Below are positions 9,827-20,534 of a stretch of 64,000 bases of DNA, piece after piece. The position numbers and the translations under genes are program-made. The notes under the pieces are model-generated. The model was not told where the DNA came from. It ran no database searches and worked only from the letters and a program-made list of their open reading frames with translations. The DNA comes from Achatina immaculata (lineage: Eukaryota > Mollusca > Gastropoda > Stylommatophora > Achatinidae). The DNA is taken from contig CM019693.1 in NCBI GenBank assembly GCA_009760885.1, forward strand, positions 1,492,300 through 1,556,299, read 5' to 3'. Positions within the stretch are counted from its first letter, which is position 1, and each line of letters begins with the position of its first letter.

Positions 9827-11215
9827 CGTCTCTCCAAGACAGCAACAAGATGTTTCTGCTTCAGTCTGGTAGAAGAACAGTAACAACACTTTTTAGGTTA
9901 GATTAGCTGTGCATTTATCTCGGGTCAGCTTTAAACCCAACTCCCAATCCCCTTTCTGGTAATAATTTACGAGGCACGAATAGGTCAACGAATCACTGCT
10001 ACACACGGGGAGTTTTGTCTCACCGAGAAAGAGCGTCTTTCTCGTGTATGTTGTGTATTACTGAAGGAAGCTGGGGGCGCTAGCAGAGGAAACGAAATGT
10101 GAGAAAGGTGCATTTAGTAAACACTGAAACGTGGCAGAGAAAATCCCACACCCCCTCTTCTTTTTATGGGCAAAACAGCGAAGAGACAGACACATAGAAT
10201 ATATGTAATACTTGGCACAGAAAAAAATGGAATATCCGTAATACTTGACAGCTTAAAGTGTCAAGTTTTCTGTAAACCTTACGATAATCTGTAGCAGTCG
10301 TTCTCAACCATCCCCCCCAACCCCCTGCATTAAAACATTTACTGCCGCTAATTTTTCGTTTCATAACTTCCTCTCCCCCCCCCCCCCCCATTTTCGCCAT
10401 CATCCTGTTCCTCAGCACCACAAAATCTACCAGTTCTAACAACTCCAATAGTTTAGGCAATTTTTAGGGGAAAAAAAAGTTTTCCTTTTTAGTTTGCCCA
10501 TTAGTGGCCGCAACCAGCGAAAACAATAATAATAAATGTAGTACAGCATACAAAACGTTTATCAGGTCTGGCTTGTGTACGGCACGTACAAGAGCAGGTT
10601 TATTTCCTTGTGTGGAACTTAGTATAACTTTTGAAGCAACTCCAGCCTATCTTAGGCAAAAACAAAACAAAAAAAGCAAGCATGGTTCTGCGACAAGTAC
10701 CTATGGGCGATTTTTTTTTCATCACTTCAGATCCGTGGCTGATCCCTAGGGATCCGCGGAACCCCGAGTCTGGAAGCCCTCTGGTGTCAGTGTAGAAATG
10801 CTGTGATAAAGGCGGGAAACAAAGAAAATAAAAATTCAGAACCCTCAAATGCGAATTTCACAGAAGAATGGGTCGTTAAATCAGTCACAGAAAATACCTT
10901 GCCATTAGTATCGAGAGATCAGAGATATACTGCACTGATTAAGGTAACGGTATCTTCTGTGCACACCTGCATTCAACTCAAGCCAAATCGCATATGCACA
11001 GAAACTGATATTCACGTGAACATCTGTTGATATTCATCATGCACTGACAGCTTTAAGTGAACAGAGTTCCGATACTCTGAATTGTGAAGAAAACCGATTT
11101 CAGAGTGCAGTTTTCTCTTCACATGATGCCCTAGGTACCAGTTTGTACACCTAAGTCGACAAAAGCGCGACAGACCACACGGCCAGTGTAGCGTCGGCCT
11201 AAGTGTGTGTGTTCT
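9827..11215. other. Putative 5' flank and unassigned sequence
   Basis: If the exon at 9670-9826 is real, its 5' UTR and promoter lie here, to its right. I see no clear TATA box. Poly-C runs lie at 10306-10312 and 10374-10390. No repeat family of this window is recognised. Confidence 0.4.
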
Positions 11216-11224
11216 GGAAGGAGA

Positions 11225-11692
11225 GGAGTGTTAAAGATGTCTAATGAGTGGTGTGTTAAAGATGTCTAATGAGTGGGGTGTTAAAGATGTCTAAGGAGTA
11301 GGGTGTTAAAGATGTCTAAGGAGAGGGGTGTTAAAGATGTCTAATGAGAGGGGTGTTAAAGATGTCTAAGGAGTGGGGTGCTAAAGATGTCTAAGGAGAG
11401 GGGTGTTAAAGATGTCTAAGGAGAGGGGTGTTAAAGATGTCTAAGGAGTGGGGTGTTAAAGATGTCTAAGGAGTGAGGTATTAAAGATGTCTAAGGAGTG
11501 GGGTATTAAAGATGTCTAAGGAGTGGGGTGTTAAAGATGTCTAAGGAGTGGGGTATTAAAGATGTCTAAGGAGTGGGGTGTTAAAGATGTCTAAGGAGTG
11601 GGGTGCTAAAGATGTCTAAGGAGAGGGGTGTTAAAGATGTCTAAGGAGTGGGGTATTAAAGATGTCTAAGGAGTGGGGTGTTAAAGATGTCT
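11225..11692 (+). repeat. 25-bp minisatellite, about 19 copies
   Basis: Unit GTTAAAGATGTCTAAGGAGTGGGGT, 25 bp, spacing constant from the first copies on. The variants (GAGTG/GAGAG, GTGTT/GTATT/GTGCT) are single substitutions and appear shuffled among the copies. 25 is not a multiple of three and no frame is conserved. Confidence 0.97.
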
Positions 11693-11699
11693 ATCTTCC

Positions 11700-11790
11700 C
11701 GACTGGCAAATATCGTTAGCCATTATACTGAACAAAAGTCACCAGAAGTTTTTGACCAGGGACCAAACGTTGACATCTATGGCTTTCGTC

Positions 11791-11830
<40 letters not shown>

Positions 11831-12348
11831 GGAGGAAGTGAGAAACGTAGGACACATGAAGACAAGGTAACATAAGCTACCAGGATAAAGTCCGATACGT
11901 CTGTGTTTTCTTTTAATTTCAGGCAGGAAGTACGCTTAACGCTTCGACCTACAAACGCAAAGCAAAGACACGCACACAATTTTTGATGGGTTTGGAAACT
12001 TGTCATGAATAACATTAAAAATTAGGGAAATGTGAGATGTTAATGCACAATAAAGGGGACACAGTATTGTGTACACGAAACGATTATCCTAAAATAGCTA
12101 CTCGGATATGCGCAGCTAAGTTTCTGTTATGCGTGCCATAATAACGCTACACGTGTAGCACATGAACAACTCAATGAACATCTAGCCATTACTGGTCGAG
12201 GTAAAATATCTTTGTTCGTAGATGTCGCCTGTAGGAAGCAGATGGATTACTGATCTGTATATCAATGAACTCTTCTGAAGCTAGTGTCATGGATGATTTT
12301 GAAACACAGACTTCGAATCGAACGAGAGAGTGGGGTACAATGACTTCG
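11700..12348. other. Unassigned sequence with (GA)n
   Basis: A (GT)/(GA) microsatellite lies at about 11789-11826. No gene or known repeat is seen. Confidence 0.5.
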
Positions 12349-12352
12349 TTAA

Positions 12353-12870
12353 CTCTTTCACTCTGTCTTAACTAATTTTGATTAGAAATTCTGGTAGAAA
12401 GAAACTAGAAGGAAGTTTCTATAATTTACAAATATGAGCTGAGAAACACGTAGATGTCTTTGAATGTAAAAGATATAGAAGAGTCCTTCAAATATCAAGG
12501 ACATAAAAAATATATCCATACTGCAAGAACTTAATATTGAAGGTGGTTGGCTAGTAAAGAAGATTAAACAGATAAAACTTAAATATTTTTGACATGAGAA
12601 TTCAGAGAAGACACTCTTGGAAGGGGACATAATGCGAAAAAGAAAGAGAGGAAGACCAAGGCGAAGATGGCTGCATGACATCGATGATCTGCGAATGGAC
12701 GCATCAGCAGCAGGGCATCTTGCATACAGCCGAGAGGCCTACAGGAGTGTTATTAGGAAGTCAAAGTTCCACAAGGGATATGCGAATGACTGACTGAGCT
12801 GGGTTAGACATAACACACTATGTCACTGTTCTTGAAAACTTTTCTGGCTGCTGCTACCTCTTCTCTGGGG
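12353..12870 (+). mobile_element. piggyBac-like MITE M1, split by an RT-A insertion
   Basis: TTAA at 12349-12352 precedes CTCTTTCAC and then GGTAGAAAGAAACTAGAAGG, the same order as in the M1 copy at 58.26 kb. At about 12436 the match stops and an RT-A 3' end begins. After that insertion ends (about 12800), GGGTTAGACATAACACAC resumes the M1 interior. The right terminus is not clear. Confidence 0.6.
12436..12800 (+). mobile_element. RT-family-A 3' end inserted in an M1 MITE
   Basis: Starts at AEKHVDVFECK and ends at the family's terminal FHKGYAND with the tail TGACTGACTGA. Many substitutions and frameshifts are present (for example the KRHD region is lost), so this copy is old. It is 5'-truncated. 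Confidence 0.8.
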
Positions 12871-13017
12871 GTCACATCCCTAACGCCACTAAAAACGTTT
12901 TTTTTTTTTTTGCTATGCAAATAGTTCTTCTGTTTCCTTTATCTCTACCGCTCCCTTGGATCTTCCCAACGTCTCCCAGGGTGGGTGGTACCGCTCATTT
13001 TGGGAACTACTGATCTA

Positions 13018-13722
13018 AATAGTAGTAGTAGTAGTAGTAGTAGTAGTAATAGTAGTGGTAGTAGTAGTAGTGGTAGTGGTAGTAGTAGTGGTAGTAGTAG
13101 TAGTAGTGGTGGTAGTAGTAGCAGTAGTAGTAATAGTACCAGCAGTGGCAGTAGCAGTGGTCTTAGCAGCAGCAGCAGTAGTGGAAGCGGTGGTAGTGGT
13201 AGTGATGATAGTGGTGGTAGTAGTAGTGGTGGTGGTGTTGTTGGTGGTAGTGATAGCAGTGGTGGTAGTGGTGGTAGTGGTTACTATTAGTGGTGGTGAT
13301 GGTAGTGGTAGTAATAGTGGTGGTAGTGGTAGTATTAGTGGTGGCAGTGGTAATATTAGTGTTAGTGGTAGAAGCGGTGTTAGTGGTATCAGTAATGGTA
13401 TTAATGTGCTGTTAGTGGAGTGGTGGTAGTAATGATAGCAGTGGTAGTAATGGTGGTGGTGATGTGGTAGTGGTGGTAGTTGTGGTAGTGGTAGTAGTAG
13501 CGGTACAAGCTGTAGTGGTAGTGGCGACAGTGGTTGTTGTGGTCGTAGTGGCAGTGCCGGTAGTGGTAGTAGTAGCAGTAGAGTAATAGTAGCAGTGAAA
13601 GCAGAAGCATTAGTAGCAGTAGCAGCAGTAGGAGTAGTAGTACCGGCAGGAGTAGTAGTAGTAGTAGTAGTAGCGGTAGTAGTGGTGGCAGAAGTAGTAG
13701 TAGTGACAGAGGCAGCAGCAGC

Positions 13723-13754
<32 letters not shown>

Positions 13755-13780
13755 CAGCAGCAGCAACATCAGCAGTTAAC
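13018..13780. repeat. Interrupted AGT/GGT trinucleotide tract of about 760 bp
   Basis: A nearly continuous series of AGT, GGT, AGC and GAT triplets with few phase breaks. All frames read as homopolymeric Ser/Gly, Val or Thr/Leu, which is a repeat effect and not coding. The flanks are poorest and the centre (13190-13560) most diverged. Confidence 0.97.
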
Positions 13781-13789
13781 GGCACTTTT

Positions 13790-14905
13790 CGCCTTTCGAA
13801 GACGGCTCTAAAACTGATAAATGTTAGCTGATGTGGAATTGTTTTGCGGATGAGCCTCGCTTACTATTAATTCTGCCAATGCTGAATTTGCACTGTGGAT
13901 CACAGAACCGCAAGCAATGTTCGTGTTGCAAAGTCAAACCTCACTGGACTCCCGTCTTTTATCCTCAGTTTTGGCCCTCGTTTCATCTTCAAGCTGCTGT
14001 GCTCAATGCACAGTCGCCCTCCATCGATGTCTTATACTAGTTCCTCCAAACATCGTGGCTAATGGAAAAATCTCCTATGAATGACCTACAGCAGATTTAT
14101 ATTAATAATACAACTTTTTTTTTCACTTATGCATTGCCACTGGATGATGCGCCTTAGATGCACGGACCAACATCATCTGAAAGGTACAAGTATATTTTTA
14201 GTCTGAACTGACTTGTGTAAATCCAAAGTAATGTGTCGCCCATGCAGTTAATGAGAAACAGGAACGGTGTAACCCATTCAGTTATACTACACCAATGCTG
14301 GAGTAACTCGCCAGAGTAACATAGAAGTTTACAATAGGCAGCATTCAGCAGTGTTGCTAAATAATGATCAGGCTAACAATAGACGGCCTATAGGACTTCT
14401 ACACTCTACGGGGGGGGGGGGGGGGGGGGGGGGGAGAGAGAGAATGAAGAGTCCACTGTTCCCTCTAAGCTGCTCGGCGGCGCACACAGAAGAAAAAAAA
14501 AAAAACGCGAACAAAATTTTTGAAGCCCCTCTTAAAAAGAAACTGCTACTTATATTTTCCAACTTCCAGATGTTACTCCGTGCTATAATTGCGGCCAAGA
14601 AAAATACAGTGACGGTACATGTTTTTCCTTTACTGTTTCTTGTTGAGAATTGACTTTCGGATAGGATGTTTCAGCTGGTCTTTTATCGCGTAGTTTCGGT
14701 AGTACTGTAGCAGAATTGTGACGAGGCAAGTGTGCACACAGAGAATAGAGGGGAATTAAAATAAACGGGCAGATGAATTTCCAATGCTGAAACGTACAGC
14801 AGATCTGTTCTGTTCATTAAATGTGCAGGCCTTTACAATGTGCGCGTGTGTGTATATAGTTACTACGCACATTTGCGCACACAATATTTTTTTCCACGTG
14901 AGCTG
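13790..14905. other. Unassigned sequence with a long poly-G run
   Basis: A run of about 24 G at 14411-14434 is followed by a short GA run. No gene is recognised. Confidence 0.5.
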
Positions 14906-14909
14906 AACA

Positions 14910-15090
14910 TTTAATGGGAAAAAGAAAGAGAGGAAGACCAAGGCGAAGATGGCTGCAAGACATCGTTGAGGATCTGCATATGGATGCATCAGCAGCAGGG
15001 CATCTTGCTCACAACCGAAAGGCCTACAGGAGTGCTGTTAGGGAGTCAAAGTTCCGCAAGGGACGTACAAATGACTGACTGACTGACTGA
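14910..15090 (+). mobile_element. RT-family-A extreme 3' end with (TGAC)n tail
   Basis: GKRKRGRPRRRWLQDIVEDLHMDASAAGHLAH is readable, then SKFRKGRTND and TGACTGACTGACTGA. The fragment is 5'-truncated at about 14910. Confidence 0.9.
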
Positions 15091-15129
15091 GCTAAATATT
15101 TTGCACACTGACCGCAAACTCTTAGAAAG

Positions 15130-15465
15130 AACATCGGTGAATACGATGCCTGATGTGACCCATAGCTGATATGCTAGCGTCAGGGTTATCGAACCACAGC
15201 TGACCAAGACCCTGTCCCACCTCTCTGTTGGTACCCCTAGTAACAGACCTAACCTGGCTAACGGGGCAGGGATCGTCGTATTCCCCACGGTGGTGAAGTC
15301 TGCTAAAGAAGTATTGCAAACCCCCTGCTTTTTAGCTTTACTCCGGGGCTGAAAAAATACCTGTCATAACCCAGTCCCACGCCGATACGATGTTGTGCCT
15401 CAACACCTTCACAGCATCATCTGCAAAGAACACCAGCTCGCAGTTACAGGGGGATAGTACCTTTC
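15130..15465 (+). repeat. R1 repeat, copy 3
   Basis: Nearly full R1: the CATAGCTGATATGCTAGCGT head, GACCCTGTCCCACCTCTCTG, CTAACGGGGCAGGGATCG, CTGCTAAAGAAGTATTGC and the 3' GCAAAGAACACCAGCTCGC block. Confidence 0.9.
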
Positions 15466-15499
15466 AGATTTCTCTTCGAAGCTTTCCTCCTGCGCTAGT

Positions 15500-15775
15500 A
15501 CTACGCACATCTTCTTCCTCAGCTTTCCGAGTCATTAAGGCTCATTGCTGTAGATAAAGTTCGCCTCCATTCCTCCCTATTCCTAATCTTCTCTCTCCAG
15601 TTGGTGACACCAAATTTCCCTTTTATCGTTTTCTATGTTGTCTCTTCATCTCTGCCTTGGTCTACCTCTCGGCCTTGTTTCCTTCATCTCTTGTACACAA
15701 CATCATTTTCGTTTGTCTGTTCTCTTCCATTCTTTCTTCATGACCCTACCAGCGTAATCTGTTTTTGAAACTGAA
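15500..15775 (-). mobile_element. LINE family D, 3'-end fragment
   Basis: The minus strand gives RPRGRPRQR.RDNIENDKR and EIWCHQLERED, a C-terminal basic region like those of families A-C but clearly a different sequence. Stops and frameshifts are present. It is the only copy seen in the window. Confidence 0.65.
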
Positions 15776-15779
15776 CAGA

Positions 15780-16810
15780 ACAGCACTGTGCACATACAAT
15801 CCAACATATCTGCTTCCAAGTGGAGGCAAGAGAGTACCTACACCAATAACTCTAATTGTTAACAACTAAAACTATTTTGAGAAAACTGAAAGCCAATCTT
15901 GTCTGTGACAGAGAGAGAGAGAGAGGAGGAGAGAGCAGAAACAAGATTTCTTACCGTGCCCTCGTATGATGATCAGATTTTCTGTTCTTTGCTGATCTCT
16001 CTATACAAATCTTCTTACAATTCTGTCTCTGTACCCTACACGGAGAATTGTCTTTGTGAACACAACTCACCAACAAAAAGTCCGAAATCACCACAATTCA
16101 CGTGTCTTTCTTAACAGAGCTACTCGGCAATGACCTTGACACACAAAATTGTCATTATTTATAGATCACACGAATTCTAATGTCAAAGTCTCTCCCCCTT
16201 TTTTAAAAAATCAAAAATTATAACCATATACAAGAATGCACTTGTGTAGAACTCAACAAAAAAGTTACTTAAATATTATTATGAAAAAAGTTGAAAAACT
16301 GTCCCGCATAAACTTTCCGTACTTCGTAAATCAGTTACGGGCAGAAACCCTAGTTCACAATCTATCCTGAACGAAAAACAGCACCTTTTAAAGAACGCAC
16401 CAAGAGCAGACTATTCCTGCGCCGTCTGCTACACCAGGTTATGAATTAAAACCTTACATTCATATATTCTCAATAGGAGTAATCTTCTGACCAAAAGGAC
16501 TCAATATAACTTATATTGTGGCCCGTAAACATGAACACAAAGGACAGGAAGTGTCGGCATACATGAATGAACACAAATAAATGTACAGTACAGCGCTATT
16601 AAAAGAAAGACCCAGAACGGAACGGTTATGTCAAGATTTAAATTTGAAAAGTAAGGGCGGGGTGGGTGGGGTGGGTGGGGGTTGCGTATTTAAAATTACG
16701 AGCGTGTGTTTAATAACTGGGCCACAGAATACTACATTCTCCTGGTCTTGATAACCCAGAGAAATAGGACAAGAACAGAATTAAGAGGAGAATGCGAGAT
16801 CGTTTGATAG
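15780..16810. other. Unassigned non-coding sequence
   Basis: I see no gene or known repeat. A (GA)n run lies at 15909-15935 and a GGGTGG-rich run at 16655-16682. Confidence 0.5.
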
Positions 16811-16811
16811 C

Positions 16812-17220
16812 GTTAAAACAGAGACTGACAACCAGTCTAAGTACTGCCAGCGTTCAGACAGAGACTGACAACCAGTCTAAATACCGATAGCGTTAAGACA
16901 GACTGACAACCAGTTTAAGTACTGATAACGTTAAGACAGAGGCTGACAACCACTCTTAAGTACTGACAGCGTTAAGACAGACTGGCAACCACTCTAAATA
17001 CTGCCAGCGTTAAGACAGAGACTGACAGCCAGTTTGAGTATTGACAGGCGCTATGGCCGAGGGTGGCAACCGCTCTAAATACTGACACCGTTACGGCAGA
17101 GACTGGCAACCGGTCAGTAAGTACTGACAACGTTAAGACAGGTTAGCAACCAGTTTAAGTACTCATAGCGTAACGGCAGAGGGCGGCAACCATTCTAAGT
17201 ACTGGCAGAGTAAAGGCAGA
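16812..17220 (+). repeat. About 41-bp minisatellite, roughly 10 diverged copies
   Basis: Unit approximately AGCGTTAAGACAGAGACTGA followed by CAACCAGTCTAAGTACTGAC. Copy length varies by small indels and the right-hand copies are the most diverged. Confidence 0.93.
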
Positions 17221-17224
17221 GGAG

Positions 17225-17950
17225 GTGAAGTACTTTCATCGTCAGAAAACTTATAGACCAGCAAATCCCTTCGCTGTTGACAACCTGAAGATAAAATGTC
17301 AGATTTCAATATATTCTCATCGTGAAGTATTTATTTCACAAGTTAGGAGTCGGAAAGGACCATCATCTATGCACTCTGGACACGTCCACAAGTGCTCAGT
17401 TCTCCTCTTCAGTGCCTCCATCTGTATACAACGACTGATAACACGCGGACTATGCTATCGGTGAACACCGATCCTAAGTTGATATTTTTTTCACCAGTTA
17501 TCTTCCTTACCCCTTGTGTACACTTTTAGACATCATAGTGAATATTTTCTGTATTATCAATGGCTCTTTGAAGGTATCCCCCTGCCCCATTATAGTCTGT
17601 CTTAAGAATGATTTCAACAGGTCAGATAAATGTTTCTTAATCTATAAAAGTAAGACGTGCATGCAGAAAATATTCTACGTCGTTCTGCCAGTACTACACA
17701 GACATTAGATGGCAGTTTCCATTTTGTTTTGGAGGTGACTTCCTAGCCTCTTGCTGAGTTTAATTTTATTATCTGGTGCTGTGGTAATAGTAATATGAAG
17801 TGCCCCCCCCCAAGTGATCTCTCTATCTATGTCTGTCTGTCTGTCATTGTCTCTCTCCTTCTCCCCCCCCCCCCTCTCTCCCCCTCTCGCATAATAGTCA
17901 CACAACGCAACCATCCAATGTTCCCTTAAATGTAAGACTATTTAAAACAA
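17225..17950. other. Unassigned non-coding sequence
   Basis: CT-rich and poly-C tracts lie at 17821-17890. No coding evidence is seen. Confidence 0.5.
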
Positions 17951-17955
17951 AAGTA

Positions 17956-18893
17956 GGAAGGTCATACCGAAAGTCGTGAGCAATTTTTTAAATCAGAATT
18001 TATAGACAGAGAAAATATAAATGTATCACCTCAGCTGCATCCTTTTCTTTACTTTTCAACATAATCTCCATTTCTTTGCACATATTTTCCCCATCGCTCT
18101 GCAAGTTTGAAAATACCCTCCCGGTAGAATTCCGTTCCAGCTGACCGAAGGCACAGACGCAATGCTTTCTGGACGTTCTCTCCTGTGTCGTAGTGATGAC
18201 CTCGCATTTGTTCTTTCACAAAACCGAAAAGATGGTAATCACTGAGTGCCAGGTCGGGGCTATAGGCAGGGTGTGGAAGAATTTCCCAACCTATTTTCTG
18301 AATTTCCTCAGGTGTCCAGTTTTTCTCACAGCTTTGTGATCTTCAGTCAACAAACGTGGGACTCGGCGGGCACAAACTTTTCTATAACCTAGGGTATCAA
18401 TCATTGCCTGTACTGCATTGTGTCCTATTCCAAGATTTACAGCGATTTCAGATACTGTGACACGTCTGTCTTCTTTAATGACGTCGTCAACCCCTTCCAC
18501 GTTGCCTTAAGTGGAGGCAGTTCGAGGGCGACCGCTGCGAGGCATACCTTGGATGCTCGTGTTTCCATCTTTGAAAGGTTTCACCCACCTCCTAACACTG
18601 CTAGCACCCATACAAATATCTCCATAAGCAAGCTGAAGTCTTTGGTGAATTTCAGCATTGGGGATTTCCTCTTTAACGAGGAACTCAATAACACCACGTT
18701 GCCGAAACGAAACTTCAGCACCCGCCATTTTGTTTATGCTCCGTGTGGTCACGTGACACATGATGGTGACGTCATGTGACCTCTACATGAAGTGCAAAGG
18801 ATGCAGTTTAAAGTGATACATTTATATTTTCTCAATCTATAAATTATGATTTTTTTAAAAGATGTGTACTCACGACTTTCGGTATGACACTCG
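17956..18893 (-). mobile_element. Internally deleted mariner-like transposon
   Basis: Terminal inverted repeats share GTCATACCGAAAGTCGTGAG (17961-17980, inverted at 18869-18888), with weaker similarity continuing inward for about 60 bp. TA dinucleotides at 17954-17955 and 18894-18895 fit the mariner target duplication. On the minus strand the transposase starts near 18761 or just inside it. It shows the Mos1-type helix-turn-helix (VSFRQRGVIEFLVKEEIPNA, RSGRPRTAST), a second HTH part with VPRLLTEDHKAV in another frame, then EEIQKIGWEILPHPAYSPDL and SDYHLFGFVKEQ, which carries the third catalytic aspartate. The segment with the first two aspartates is missing near 18310-18330. At 938 bp it is shorter than the usual roughly 1.3 kb, so it is non-autonomous. 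Confidence 0.93.
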
Positions 18894-18972
18894 TATAAAC
18901 AGCTTTAGAAATTAACAAGCAGGCAGTTGTAACGTTTCTGTTTTCTCCTTAATTATACACACACACACACAA

Positions 18973-19725
18973 TCTCTCTCTCTCTCTGAACCTTAAGTGC
19001 CCAGGGCACATGGAGCTTCCGCAAGGGTTTTCCACAAATGCCTGTCTTTCGCCTTTTTTTCTGCTCTTGCCCAGGTGAGCCCTCTATTGCTCAACATCCT
19101 TTCTGTTGTTCTTCTCCATGTCTCTTTTGGTCTACCCTTACTTCTGCTCCCCTGTGGTGTCCATCTTAGTGCTATTTTTGGTAGTGAGTTGTCAGTCATT
19201 CGGAGCACATGTCCCAACCATCGCCAGCGTCTTTCCTCAATAATTGTTGTCAGTGGTTTCATCTGCATTTCTGCCAATAAGATGTTATTTCTTATGGTGT
19301 TTGGCCAAAATATTTTTAAATTCTACGCAAACATTTAGCCTGGAAAGAATTCAACTTGTTTTCTATGGTTTTGGTGATTTTCCAGCATTCACTTCCATAG
19401 AGTAGTACACTTAGAACATTACTCTTAAATATCCTGATTTTCATATTTATGCTTAGTTTATTTGATTTCCATATATTCTGTAGCATTGCAAAAGCCTGGT
19501 TTGCTCTAGTAAGTCTGCTGGTGATGTCCTCTGTGCTGTCTCCATTTTCTACTACTCTGCTGCCAAGGTATACAAATTCGTTGACCTCCTCCACTAACTT
19601 GTTATCTACTCTGAGTACATTTCTGTTGTTTACATTTTGCTTCATTAACTTTGTCTTTCCTACGTTGATCTTTAGTCCTATGTTGTTTGCATTCTGGGTT
19701 AACTTGTTTATTTTATCTTGCATAT
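18973..19725 (-). mobile_element. RT-family-C LINE, 3' fragment with (AG)n tail
   Basis: On the minus strand 19723-19316 encodes the region after the RT palm (INVGKTKLMKQ, VNEFVYLGSRVVENGDSTED, LYGSECW). It continues after a frameshift at 19277-18993 with RRWRWLGHVLRM, GRPKETWRRTTERML and LTWARAEKKAKDR. The element ends in GTTCAG followed by (AG)n at 18973-18987. It is 5'-truncated and defective. A second copy is at 39.54 kb. Confidence 0.9.
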
Positions 19726-19727
19726 CT

Positions 19728-19860
19728 TACACAAAATATAAAGGACAAATAAACTGGAAAATAATAGAAAGTTCACATCAAAGATATACAATAAATAAGA
19801 ATGGAAAAAGAAGGTATATAAAAGAAGGAAGCACTTTGTTGTGACTTGCAAGAAGCTGCG
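19728..19860. repeat. Possible Penelope-like terminal fragment
   Basis: GCACTTTGTTGTGACTTGCA and AGAAGCTGCG resemble 52108-52140 of the Penelope-like element (GCACTTAGCTGTAACTTGTA, then AGAAGCTGTG). The upstream words ATAAAGGACAAATAAA are also similar to that element. It directly abuts the 5' end of the RT-C fragment. Confidence 0.35.
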
Positions 19861-20044
19861 TCTGGTAGTACCGAGGGTGTTTTATATATAGTAGATATAT
19901 ATAAACTTATATACATACATACTTATTGCAAACGCTGTATACGAGTGTATATGCGGATTTCTGCACATTTTAATAGGAGATGAAACTGTTGTGCTAGATG
20001 GCAGTTCAGAATGAAATATTTAACAAATGAAATAACATTTATGA

Positions 20045-20375
20045 CAACAGACTTGAATATGTGTGGCTAGTTTATTGACATAGGCACTTATAATGATAGA
20101 CGCGTGAATAGTTTGTTGACATAGACATTTACAACGAAGACAGACTTGACTATGTGTGGCTAGTTTATTGACATAGGCACTTATAATGATAGACGCGTGA
20201 ATAGTTTGTTGACATAGACGTTTACAACGAAGACAGACTTGACTATGCGCGACTAATTTGTTGACACAGACATTTATGAGGACAGACTTGACTATGCGAG
20301 ACTAGTTTGTTGACACAGAAATTTATGACAACAAACTTGACTATACGTGACTAGTTTGTTGACAGAGGCATTTAT
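20045..20375 (+). repeat. About 45/90-bp tandem repeat
   Basis: The alternating half-units GTGTGGCTAGTTTATTGACA and GTGAATAGTTTGTTGACATA give a higher-order period of about 90 bp, then simplify to a shorter period to the right. Confidence 0.88.
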
Positions 20376-20534
20376 ACTTAAATACACAATTATAGCACTA
20401 AACACCTTCATTTACAGACAAAAACCTAAGTAAGATTTTTTTTGGGTCATTTCTTCCTTTTCGTTTACTTTGATCTGATGTATCGTCCTATGTTACGGAA
20501 CTGTCACATGACCGTCTCTGCTCTTTTATCGAAC

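Noticed and set aside
13015..13785. Long open frames reading as poly-Thr, poly-Leu, poly-Val or Ser/Gly
   Set aside because: All frames are open because the DNA is an AGT/GGT triplet repeat; no flanking coding structure.
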